Position numbers and translations under genes: made by a program. From Edaphochlamys debaryana (Eukaryota > Chlorophyta > Chlorophyceae > Chlamydomonadales), in NCBI GenBank assembly GCA_016858145.1, contig JAEHOE010000001.1, positions 744,001-808,000 of the forward strand: DNA of 64,000 nucleotides. Reading direction: 5' to 3'. How positions within the stretch are numbered: the stretch's first letter is position 1; each line of letters starts with the position of its first letter. Shown one piece after another: positions 11,486-20,529 of the stretch. Below the pieces are notes generated by a model that saw only the letters and a program-made list of their open reading frames with translations, had not been told where the DNA came from and made no database searches.

Positions 11486-12739
11486 TCATAGCTCGAAACC
11501 CACCACCCGCCGGCACGGCTTGGGCGGCTTGTGCGGCGGCGCCGTCTCCCGCTGCCGCCTGTAGGCCTCATAATAGTCCCGCACAGCGACCAGAATGGGG
11601 TTCTGCGCGGGATCCCGCCGCCCGACCGCCTCCACGCCCTCACCGGGGCACGGCAGGTCCAGGAACGGCTGTGCCGCCGCCACAGCGCCCGGGTCCGACC
11701 GGCGGCGGCAGGCCTGCTGGCTTGGGGACGGCACGGGGATGGGCGCCGACGGCAGGGCACTGCAGGACGAACGACGCGGCGGGGGGCTTGCAGACCAAGC
11801 CGCCAGGTCGTTACAGCGCTGCGTGTGCACGAGGCCGCAGGGGCGGACCACGCAGATGCGGAATCCCTTGCAGGAGGTGGTGGTGGCGGCCCGGGGCTTG
11901 GTGTGTTGGTGGAGGGGAACGGCGGGCGAGGACGGGGAGCAGACGCCGAGGGAGTCCTCCCCGCATGTCAGGGAGCCGCTGGAACGGTCGTCGTCGTCAG
12001 AGGAGAACAGGGGGAAGGTGGAGGGAGAGGCGCCGCAAGAAGAGGAGGCGGTCGAGGCGGAAGCGCGCGGGGAGGAGGTGGCAAGACCGTAGCCCTTCTG
12101 CACTTGACATGCCTCCTCTACCGGTTTATTGTCCGCCTCATCTTCAGCGTAGGAAAGGGTGGGGTGTCCGTCTATGCCCGCGCAAGCAGGGATAGACCGT
12201 GGAGAGGGGTAGATCGGAAGCGACGGCCTGCAGGAGGGATGGGAGCACGAAGCCAGTGTCAGCATGCAGTGACCGCATAGAGCTCGCAGACCCACAGCGG
12301 TCTTGCTAATGATGGCCATTGTTATCAGGTCGGGAGTGGATGTGCGCCCACGCGAAGCCCGGATGGGCCGGATGCCTGCACGCTGCATGGTCCCCTGTGG
12401 AAGCCCCGCCCCGTGTGGACGTGCCCCACGTCCAGGCACACACCTGTCGGAGCGGCAGCTGGAGAAGGAGGCGCAGCTGGACGCAGCCGACGCGACGCAG
12501 CTCTGGTAAGCGCTCCCACACACCGATGCTTGGACCAAGGCCTGGGCGCGGAGGACTGGCGAGTCCGCCGAGGACCGCCGGTCAAGGGTCTGGGCGAGGG
12601 CCACGCGCAGGAGGGCTAAACCGAGGTCCGCCATCAAGGTGGGCGTGTCGTCCGCCGAGGGCGCAAGCTTGCAGGAGTCGTCAGTGTTCTCGCAGCACTC
12701 CACAAGAATGCTGTCGGACCAGCTCAAGCTCGATGCCAT
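11486..12739 (-). CDS. family A/B/C protein, copy B (unknown function)
   Basis: Two exons, 12739-12444 and 12227-11486, phase-matched (donor GACAG|GTGTGTG, acceptor CTGCAG|G), 345 aa. The start is the first true ATG (MASSLSWSD). The open frame extends upstream only from a GTG. The single intron sits at the same relative place and phase as in copy A, just before a P.YPS motif (IYPSPRS in B, YPSLHS in A), which supports common ancestry of the gene structure. The C-terminal half is nearly identical to A and ends RVVGFEL. The N-terminal half has a Leu/Ala-rich segment (ADLGLALLRVALAQTL) that might form a helix. Function unknown. Confidence 0.62.
   Translation of the reverse strand: MASSLSWSDSILVECCENTDDSCKLAPSADDTPTLMADLGLALLRVALAQTLDRRSSADSPVLRAQALVQASVCGSAYQSCVASAASSCASFSSCRSDRCVPGRGARPHGAGLPQGTMQRAGIRPIRASRGRTSTPDLITMAIISKTAVGLRALCGHCMLTLASCSHPSCRPSLPIYPSPRSIPACAGIDGHPTLSYAEDEADNKPVEEACQVQKGYGLATSSPRASASTASSSCGASPSTFPLFSSDDDDRSSGSLTCGEDSLGVCSPSSPAVPLHQHTKPRAATTTSCKGFRICVVRPCGLVHTQRCNDLAAWSASPPPRRSSCSALPSAPIPVPSPSQQACRRRSDPGAVAAAQPFLDLPCPGEGVEAVGRRDPAQNPILVAVRDYYEAYRRQRETAPPHKPPKPCRRVVGFEL
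11501..11954 (-). repeat. 454-bp block shared with copy A
   Basis: Partner of 8782-9235. See that entry. Confidence 0.9.
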
Positions 12740-13564
12740 CCTCGCAGAATGTCGCGTCGCGCAGGGAGCAGCGAGGACGGCCTCGCGGACCAGCTCCCTA
12801 GTCACTGGAAGCCCTAAGTTGTGAAACGGTGAGCTTGGGATGGCAGGGCCGTGCGGACTTCTCGCGCTCGCCTGGGTTGGCGCGAGTTTGCGGTGCAGTG
12901 CAGCACAGTGGTGCAGTGGCTCTCGGCGTTGTGGCTAGCTGTGATGAGTTGAGCTGTATTATTATATTTTTCTGCCAGAGCCGTGGGGGCATTATGTATG
13001 CCCGCGGACGACAGGCCTCCCGCGGGCCCGGTCCACAAGGGCCCACGGTTGGGCGGGCCAGGGCGGGCCAGGGCGGGCCCTGCGCGGCCCAGTACCGGGA
13101 CGGCCCCAGGGCCCAGGAACCCTGCGCCTAGCATCTAAGGCAGGTTTGCTGAATGCGGGCATGGCCACTGTGGCGGGCCACAGCCAGGCCCAAAGTATCT
13201 GGGCCCAGGCCATGCCAGGCCCCACGGCCGGCTGGGAGGGCCTGGGCGCGTGGGCGGCCCGCTGCCGGGCCCTGCTCGGAATCAGCAATCCCCCCTGACC
13301 AACCATACCTGGCCGCAAGCAGTGTTGCCGCCTTCATGTCTGTCCAGGGGTGTATCTGCCCTTCACCTTCACCCCGAAAGTCCACAGGCCAGATGGATGG
13401 TGCCGTTGAGGTAACGTTGCAATGGAGGCACCCGTCAGCTACACCTCGAAGCCGTCCCGACGTCCGAGTCCCTACCATCCCCTCTTCAGGTGGCACACAC
13501 AACCGGTGACGCTCTTGATGATTCCACGCGGTGGAGGTGCTTCCTGCTGGAACCATGGCATCCT
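12740..13564. other. intergenic
   Basis: Upstream flank of copy B. It contains three tandem copies of a 10-bp GGGCGGGCCA unit at about 13051-13080 within a very G-rich tract. No exon supported. Confidence 0.4.
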
Positions 13565-13765
13565 TCAGTCTTCTGCAGGGGGGAAGATACCGCTCAAGTG
13601 TGTATGCCGTCCCACCTCAAGTGCAGGCCCCCCGCTGCGCTGAATGGCCTCCTCAATAACCTCCGCGTTGCGCTCCACACGTTCCAGGTGCTCACGAATC
13701 ACGGGCTCCGCTTCAGCCAGCGCCTCCTCCGGGATCCTCCTCCTCAGGCCTCCTGTCATCGCCAT
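13565..13765 (-). CDS. hypothetical small protein, possibly first exon only
   Basis: Starts at a true ATG (13765) and reads 66 codons if unspliced. The first 46 codons have a well-formed amphipathic, acid/base-rich composition (EEALAEAEPV, then ERVERNAEVIEEAI), while the remainder does not. A donor-like CTTGAG|GTGGGA follows that first part, so this may be exon 1 of a spliced gene running toward 13500. I could not choose a convincing downstream acceptor. No family recognised. Confidence 0.35.
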   Translation of the reverse strand: MAMTGGLRRRIPEEALAEAEPVIREHLERVERNAEVIEEAIQRSGGPALEVGRHTHLSGIFPPAED

Positions 13766-15082
13766 CTCACCTCCCTCTCAGTCCTCGGTCGATGCAGCCC
13801 CCGCTTACTGCGTGCGGCGTGCCAGCCCCTCACGGCAACTTGCACAGACTTCCGACACACTGGTCTGAAGGGTTGAGCTGTGGCGACCTAAGGGTGCTGC
13901 TTGTCAACCCTCAGCAAGGAACCCTATGGGTTCAGAGGGTCCCGGCCCTCCCGGGCTTCCGGCCTAGTGAAGCGCCCCACGCCTGTGCAGTCTGCACGTG
14001 CAACCCCCGCGCCCCGCCTCCGGGCAACAGCCGATGGCGAAGCGGTTATGCGTGCCTTTGCACAAGGTCCCAAGCTGACTCCCCTTCTGCAGACCCCCCC
14101 GCAAGTGTTGGCTGGCAGCTATCTCACATTGCAGGACGTGGACCCACACGGTCAGCAGAGACAAGCTGCTTGCACGCATGGTACGGCGTCGCCCGGTGGA
14201 CCACCGTATTAGACGCAGCGCACAGGTCGGGGCACGGGGACGGGGGGCGTGACCAAATCCACTTGTAACTTACACGGGCAAGGACGGGGCTGCTGCCCAT
14301 CCTGTAGGCCCTAAGCGTTCCCCACCAGCGTGCACTGGTATACCTGCATTTCCCTTGCGTTCCAGGCCCAACCCACAGGGTCCTATGCTTGGGCCATGAG
14401 CCCATCTAGTCCACAACATGCTCACAAGCGCAGACCACGTGCCACGTGCTGCTCTATGGTTTGCCGGAGAATCGTCGGCGCCAGACATGCTAATACAACC
14501 TAGTTCGTTCACGTTCAAGTTCAATGAGATGAAGGAATCCATCCCATTTCATCCAGTGCGAAACCCAACGTAAGATTATCCCCTCTCAACGTCAGCGTCA
14601 ACAGCAAGAGAACCCAGCAAAAGCCGCGCGTGGAACGATGGCCACTGCACGAACCGACCTCCCACCAGCCGCGCCAGCGGCACAAAATGCGAGCTCAACC
14701 ACACGTGCGCATATCACACATGTACCCTCGGGTGCGTGTCGAAAGGAAGTTTCGCGCACGTCAGCCTGCCTGTCCTTGTCACCCCCCTGGCACTGCCTGC
14801 GTCCTGTCCCTCTGTCTGTTCCCGCCCTGAGCCCCACCCAAACGTCGGACGCGGCTGCCAAATTGATTGGCCTGCCGCGCTTGCACAAAGCAGTGGATGC
14901 TTGTGCAGGCAGTTTTTAGCGCCAACAACATCCCCAAAGCCCCAACGCAACCTGTGGTGTGAATCAAGTACCGATACATGTATCTCTCCTACAGCTCACC
15001 AAAACGCCTGCGCTCTCTGTGTCTCTCTCTTCCCTCTCCCCATCCGCACTCCTATCCCCAAGCCCTAAGCTCCCCCACCTGC
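13766..15082. other. intergenic
   Basis: No supported exon on either strand. Probably includes the 3' UTR of copy C (minus) at its right end. Confidence 0.4.
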
Positions 15083-15943
15083 TCACAGCTCGAAGCCCAC
15101 GACCCTCAGCAGCGGCTGCTGGGGCTGCTGGCTGGGCCGCATCGCCCGCGCTCTCCGCTCCTTATCATAGTAGGCCTGCACCGCTTGGAGCATCTTGTTC
15201 TGGCTGGGATCACGCCTGCCAGACGCATCCCGGCCCTCGCGGGGCGGGGCCAGGTCCAGGAAGGGCTGTGGCTTGGCGGTCTTGACGGTCGACCGCGAGT
15301 GCGGCACCGGGATGGGCATGGAGGCCGCCGGGCAAGGGCGGGAGCGCCGGGGCGCGTAGGCGCCGGCGGGCGTGGGCACCGAGAGGCCGGCGGGGTCACA
15401 CGGACTCAGGGTGCTTCGACGAAGAGGCCTGGCCACAACGGGCCCAAGCACGGCGGGCCCCACCACCAGGGTGCTGGCAATGGAGCCCGCGGCGGACGAG
15501 GGGGAGGTGGCAGCGGTGGCGGACGGGATTTGCCAGTCGCCCAAAGAGGCCAAGTACTCGTCCACAAGGCTCGAGCTGACGCTGCGCCAAGACGCCGACT
15601 CCGTCCGCTGCGCAGAGTCGCGCACAGACGAGCAGCTGGAAGCCATGTCTATCCGAAGGCTGGTCGGCTCCGCAGCGTGCACTTGCGAGCAATTGTGCTC
15701 CGCGATTGTCGACAACCGCAGGCTGCTGGCCACGCTGCTCAGCGAGACCAGGCTGGAGGCCACAGAGTCCGAGCTCAGGTCCGAGCCTGAAGTCGCCGAG
15801 CCACAAGTAGATGCGCGCTTGGGCGCAAGCGGGGCCATCCCAGGGCCGACGCGGATGCGTGGAAGGCAAGCTAGCACGCGCTCTAGAGCGTCCTCGGGTG
15901 GATATCGTGTGGAGAGTGACTGCCGTGTTGCGCTTGTGTCCAT
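15083..15943 (-). CDS. family A/B/C protein, copy C (unknown function)
   Basis: Single open frame of 286 aa from the first true ATG (MDTSATRQ). A GTG-initiated extension upstream is not credible in a eukaryote. Residues 1 to about 140 are Ser/Ala-rich. The C-terminal block matches A and B: PIPVP, QPFLDL, EG.DA.GRRDPSQN, AVQAYY, and the final RVVGFEL with stop. Identity to A and B is limited to these motifs, so C is the oldest branch, and it lacks their intron. Its 5' part and upstream region are copied in the NUP62 intron. No domain or localisation signal recognised. Confidence 0.6.
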   Translation of the reverse strand: MDTSATRQSLSTRYPPEDALERVLACLPRIRVGPGMAPLAPKRASTCGSATSGSDLSSDSVASSLVSLSSVASSLRLSTIAEHNCSQVHAAEPTSLRIDMASSCSSVRDSAQRTESASWRSVSSSLVDEYLASLGDWQIPSATAATSPSSAAGSIASTLVVGPAVLGPVVARPLRRSTLSPCDPAGLSVPTPAGAYAPRRSRPCPAASMPIPVPHSRSTVKTAKPQPFLDLAPPREGRDASGRRDPSQNKMLQAVQAYYDKERRARAMRPSQQPQQPLLRVVGFEL

Positions 15944-16345
15944 TTGGCGGGACCTTGGTGCCACTGTTTGTATAAGGTCGCGTACGTGTCGAGCCCGCCG
16001 GGTGTGTGGTGGCTTTATGCTCGGGGATGGCCACGGGGTGCGTTGGCTAACCTGCGGGCGTACGCAGGAGGGGTCATGAGGGCAGGTGAGACAGGATTAC
16101 ACTGCTCGTCCCACGGCGCGAAGCTGTGGGCCCGCACAGCCCCGGGGGTGGGCCCCAGGCCAGGCTGGCGGTCGCCAGCGCACCTTGGTACAGACCGCTC
16201 GTGGAGCTTCAGAGTTTAGCAGCGTCCTCAGGACTGCCACGCGAGCCAGGCCAAGTAGGCTGCGGTGCCGATGACAAGCTCGATGCCGAAGCGCTTGACG
16301 CCACTCGCTGCTTCTGCTCTACGTTTGCGCTTGTTGTTACGTCCG
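15725..16345 (-). repeat. source/partner of the 621-bp NUP62-intron copy
   Basis: Covers about the first 73 codons of copy C, its upstream region and the 3' part of the small ORF at 16228-16380. Collinear with 6710-7330. Confidence 0.88.
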
Positions 16346-16380
16346 TCGACTAAGTCCGTGAACCTGTTAGGCGGGCGCAT
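16228..16380 (-). CDS. small single-helix membrane protein, hypothetical
   Basis: Fifty codons from ATG 16380. The first 30 residues are strongly basic (RNNKRKRRAE in the middle), followed by one hydrophobic helix (ELVIGTAAYLAWLAW) next to the stop. That is a tail-anchored layout with the basic side cytosolic. The open frame extends 10 codons further upstream without another ATG, so it could instead be a terminal exon. The near-identical partial copy in the NUP62 intron keeps the frame and the stop position. I do not recognise a family, and short length limits confidence. Confidence 0.35.
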   Translation of the reverse strand: MRPPNRFTDLVDGRNNKRKRRAEAASGVKRFGIELVIGTAAYLAWLAWQS

Positions 16381-17045
16381 AAAGGACCCGTCCAAGTCAG
16401 TCGGGGCCAAGTACTTGGTAGAGTATCAATCACGAGCGAGCGTCGAGCACACGAGCACACCAACGCACCTGTTCTCTCGGCGCGGACTTGATGCTTATAG
16501 TGTAAGCTAGAAGCTAAGCTGGTGCGCTGGTGTGTTCAGTACCCCGTGAGCGGCTGTTACGTTCCGTATTTCGCAAGCTCCTCGTGAAGCTGCTCCGAAG
16601 CCCGACGCTCGCAGAAACTCTCAAACACGCAATTGGCATATGTGTCTGTCGACACGATATGCGTGCACTACTGGCCCTAGTACTTGCGCCTACGAGTTCG
16701 TTCTCCACGAACGCGCGTGCGCCACACGGGCAAGTCGCCAGTCCCCGGCCACCCAACCCACGCGCCGCGGGGCCACAACCCCCAGCCCCACGTCAGCCCG
16801 CCCCGCCCCTCCACCCGCCCCCACGTCAGCCTCCAGCTGCACAAAGCGCCCACGTGCACAGCCCCCTCCGCTCCCACCCCAGCTTCCCCCCTCCCCCCTT
16901 AGCCGCACGCAGAAATTACCCCCCACCCCAGCCTTGCACGACCCAGCGTCCCAGGCCCCGACCGCCCCAGAGCCCCCTCACCCCCCCCCACACCTTCACC
17001 CCCACCCTGCCCCGCCCGACCCCTTCCCCCCACCCAACCCCAGCC
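16381..17045. other. intergenic
   Basis: Between the small ORF and the 3' end of the TraB gene (-). Contains a C-rich low-complexity tract at about 16740-17040. No exon supported. Confidence 0.4.
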
Positions 17046-19806
17046 TCACCTCAGCCCCGCGCCGCCCTGGTCCCTGAGCAGCGCGAACACCACTCCGCGC
17101 AGGTGGCCTCGGCCCATGACGCCCACCACGGTCTCCGCGCCGTTGACCGCCTTGGAGCGCTTGCAGGACCAGGCCAGGTACAGGTCGCGCTCCACCACCA
17201 GGGGCGCGACCAGCTCGGGGTACCTGCGGGGGAGGGGGAGCAGGCGGCACAATCAGCACACGTCACCACAGCTGATGGTACGATTTGTACCGCACCGTAA
17301 CGGAATGCAGAGCAGGCATGGAGACGGTACACGTGGAGCGAGGTTTCGACTGAGGCGATGCGCGGCTGCTGTCAGCGCTGTGTGAGGTGCGTGAGCCACA
17401 ACGCGCCGGGCAACCGAGAGCAGGAGAGAGTTGGAGACGGGCCGGCGCCAAAGGCGGGCAGGGGAGCGGGGTTCTGAGCTTTCCACCGCTTCCCCCCTGG
17501 ACCTCCCCGCTCCGCAGCCCGCACCTCTCCGACAGTTGCTTGAACAGCGCCCCCACTGCGTCGTCCTGCTTTAGCCGCTCCACCAGGGCCTCGCTCAGGG
17601 CCTGGGGTGGGGGTGGGGGGGTGGGATTGGGTGGGGGGGTGAGGGGTGAGGGAGGAGAGGCAATGACCGTCACGGTTGGCGGGGGGAGGCTGGAGGAGGG
17701 CACGCAGAGCGAGGCAAGGCCAACTGAGCGCTGCCCGCACAGCACAGAGGTCCGCGACGCACACGCGTACGCCAAGCGGACCGCGCGGGGGTCAGCCCCA
17801 CGCGCCCGTGCAGGCCCCCGCTTTCCCAATCCGCCCCAGCCCCCAGGCCCCGGCCCTCGCACCTGCTGCTGCGCGCCCACCGCCCCCCCCAGCAGGTCGG
17901 AGCACAGCGCCAGCCGCCGCAGCAGCGGCAGCGCCGCCCACACGCGGCTGAGCGTGATCTCCACGGGCCGGTCCCCCAGCACCACCTGCGCGCCCACCTG
18001 CAGGGGGCAAGGGGGGCAAGAGGGGGGGGAGGTGCGGATCGGTGCATGAGGACAGGAGGGATGGGCCGGCCGCGCGCCATTGAGCTAGGGCGCGCTTGGG
18101 CGACGCGAGGAGAGCAGCTCGAACCGGCCTTGTGGCCAGCCTGGCAGCCGTCCATTCTCTTCCTTCCTGCCCCACCCGGCCCGTACGCCTGCGCACCTCC
18201 TCTGCGGCCACCTGAGCGGCCGCGAACTCCCCTCCCCCAGACACACCCAGCGAGCCTGCGTCGGTGGGGCACAGCGAGTTTAGGGCGAGGCCAGTCGCGG
18301 TTGTGGACCTCGCATCCCTAGCCTGAAACGTCCACTTCCCCTGTTCCCCCCTCACCTAGCCTGCCCCCAATCCGCCTCGCTCCCACCCATCAGCCCCTGC
18401 CACGCACATGCCTTATCGTCTCTCGCTCGAAAACCTGCCCCTGCCCCTCTGCACCCCCCCCTCACCTGCCGTGCGGCTGGCCAGCCCCGCCATGAGCACC
18501 CGCAGCAGCAGCGAGCTCTGCCCCCCCAGCGCCACGCTGCGGGCCACGGCGCCCAGGAAGCCCCCCTTCTCCCCCCCCGCCAGGTTCATGGCGCTGATGC
18601 GGGGGGAGGCGCCGGCCCCTCCGGCCCCGCCGCCGCCGGTGCCGGGAGGGCTGGTGCTATCCATGGGGGGAGTGGAGGCCGAGGAGGGGGAGGAGGGGGA
18701 GGGGGAGGGGGAGGCGGCGCTGGGCCCCGCGGCTTCAGAGTCGGACTCATAGGAGCTGCCAGCGGCGGCGGCGGGGGCCGATTGGGTGGCGGGGGCCAAT
18801 GTGGCCGAGGTGGGGGGCCCCAGGGGCGAGAGGTCGATGGGTGCCGCCAGGGCTGCGGAGCGGCTCTTGCACAGCTCCACCACGACGCTGTCGGGCCGCA
18901 CCGCCTGGAGGGGGGGAGGGGGAAAGGGGCGGGTTGGAGCTGAGCGGGGTTACGGAGCGGAGGCGGGGAGGGGGGAGGCGAGGGGATCGGGGGGTGGGAA
19001 CTCGCGGGGGAGGGGGAGGCGCACGGGGGAAGCGAGGGAACGGAAGCTGCCGGGAAGCCCTAGCGCTTGAAACCTGGGATCCGCCAGACCTGCCCCAGGA
19101 TCCATGTTCTACCATCTGCATCATGCGTTATTGTCATTCGCCCAAGAATGGGGCCACTAGAAGCCCATGTCCGCCCAGTCCCCGGACCCGCCGCACCCGG
19201 ATAACTCTCGCCACGTCCAGCTGGGAGCGCCTGCTGACGTGGGCCGTGCCAACCAGCAGCACCGCCCGCGGCTCCGTGTAGCCGTCGCTGCGGCGCTCCG
19301 CATAGTCGGGCCGCCGGGGCACCACTATCAGCGTGCCTGGGGGGGAGCAGGAGGCGGGGGAAGAAGGCGACGTGAACTGACGGGGGGAGCGCGGGAGCGT
19401 TTAAGTGGGGGTGCGGACGTGGGAAGTTGCTCGACCCCCCGAAAATCCCGCCGTTTCCTGCTGCCTTCCCTCCGTCCCGGACCTCCTCACCCTCTTCCAC
19501 GAGGTCTGCAAGCTCGGGGGCGTGCGCCTCCACCCAGCGGCGGCTCACGTCGCGGGTTTCACTGCGCCAGTCCCAGTCGTCGGGCGGACCCGCGAGCAGC
19601 ACGCGCTGTAGCTCCGCGTCGAATGGCGCATCCTCGAGCGTCGGTGCAGTCACGGGGGTCGAGCTGGCTGGTTGAGGAGAGTAGCGCGGACTGGAAGTAG
19701 GCAGCCCTCGTCGCGTTCGTCGAGCATGGCTTGAGAAGGCGAGTCCTCGAGCTGGACGCTCATGCCGCGTGGAACTCACTGCAGCTGGACCTTTGAGCGG
19801 CACCAT
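17046..19806 (-). CDS. TraB domain protein
   Basis: Seven exons: 19806-19491, 19336-19197, 18904-18466, 18231-18197, 17997-17863, 17601-17525, 17223-17046, 439 aa. All six introns are phase-matched GT-AG. TraB-family landmarks appear in order: GTAHVS (135-140), RPDSVVVELCKSR (155-167), LGDRPVEIT (317-325), ERDLYLAW (392-399) and VGVMGRGHLRG (415-425). The two GxxH motifs (H138, H421), E162 and R320 are the conserved polar residues of the wider TraB/Tiki fold. The first 60 residues are rich in Ser, Arg and Ala with few acids, consistent with an organelle transit peptide. Exon 3 inserts about 110 low-complexity Ser/Pro/Ala/Gly residues between the second and third motifs. Eukaryotic TraB-domain proteins are mostly uncharacterised membrane-associated proteins, so no substrate can be named. 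The start is the first in-frame ATG in a Kozak-like context (ACCATGG/GCCATGG). Confidence 0.88.
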
Positions 19807-20529
19807 GGCGTTCAAGAGAGGTTCAAACAAGTGCCTGCCTGCACAATGATCAGCTGCAGAATGCCAGAGCAAGCACTGCACGCGCAGGGTGAGAGCTGAG
19901 AGACGCCGTGTGCACACAGTGCTAATGACACCGTAGCGTGGGCTTCAATGAGACAATATAGCAGGCGGCCACGTTCGAAGGGCGTTCTGCGGCCATCAAC
20001 GCTTGCCGGCGGCCCCCACCCGCGCACGGTAAACACCTCGTGCCCCTGGTAGGCCTGGTTGCGTTTGCCCCTTGTCCACCTATCCGTCACCTGCACTGCA
20101 CAGCTCCTCTGCGGCATAGAAGCTCAGGGCCCGGACCCTTTCCCGCTTCGGAGCGCTGACCGGGGCCTGCCCCATCCGGGCTTGACGGCGTTCTCATTCG
20201 TGCCTCGTTGCGCGGAGCTCCCAGCGTTCACCTTGACGCAGTGCTCTGCCCCCTGTGCTGAAGGCACAATCCCTCCTGTCCTAACGTCAAACGTCTCCTG
20301 GTCATGTGTCACGTCTGAGCGACCGCCGTGCCGTCAAGTCAGCTGATATGATCTAGGTCATCCCGAGCTCGACCCGGCCTCGCCTCAGCGCCCTGCCTTC
20401 AACTTTGCTCCTCCGGCTCTCCCCCTGTCCCATCCTCTCCCATCCTCTTCCCAGGCCCCCAGCGCCTTGCCCAATCCCGAGCGCCCTAAGCCCCCTGCCA
20501 CGCGCGAGAGCCCCCTGCAGCTGTGAAGC
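19807..20529. other. intergenic, tandem minus-strand genes
   Basis: Upstream region of the TraB gene and 3' flank of XRN2. No additional exon supported. Confidence 0.4.

Noticed and set aside
15943..15964. Upstream GTG-initiated extension of copy C (and a similar one in copy B at 12805)
   Set aside because: Eukaryotic nuclear genes rarely start at GTG. The first ATG fits each gene.
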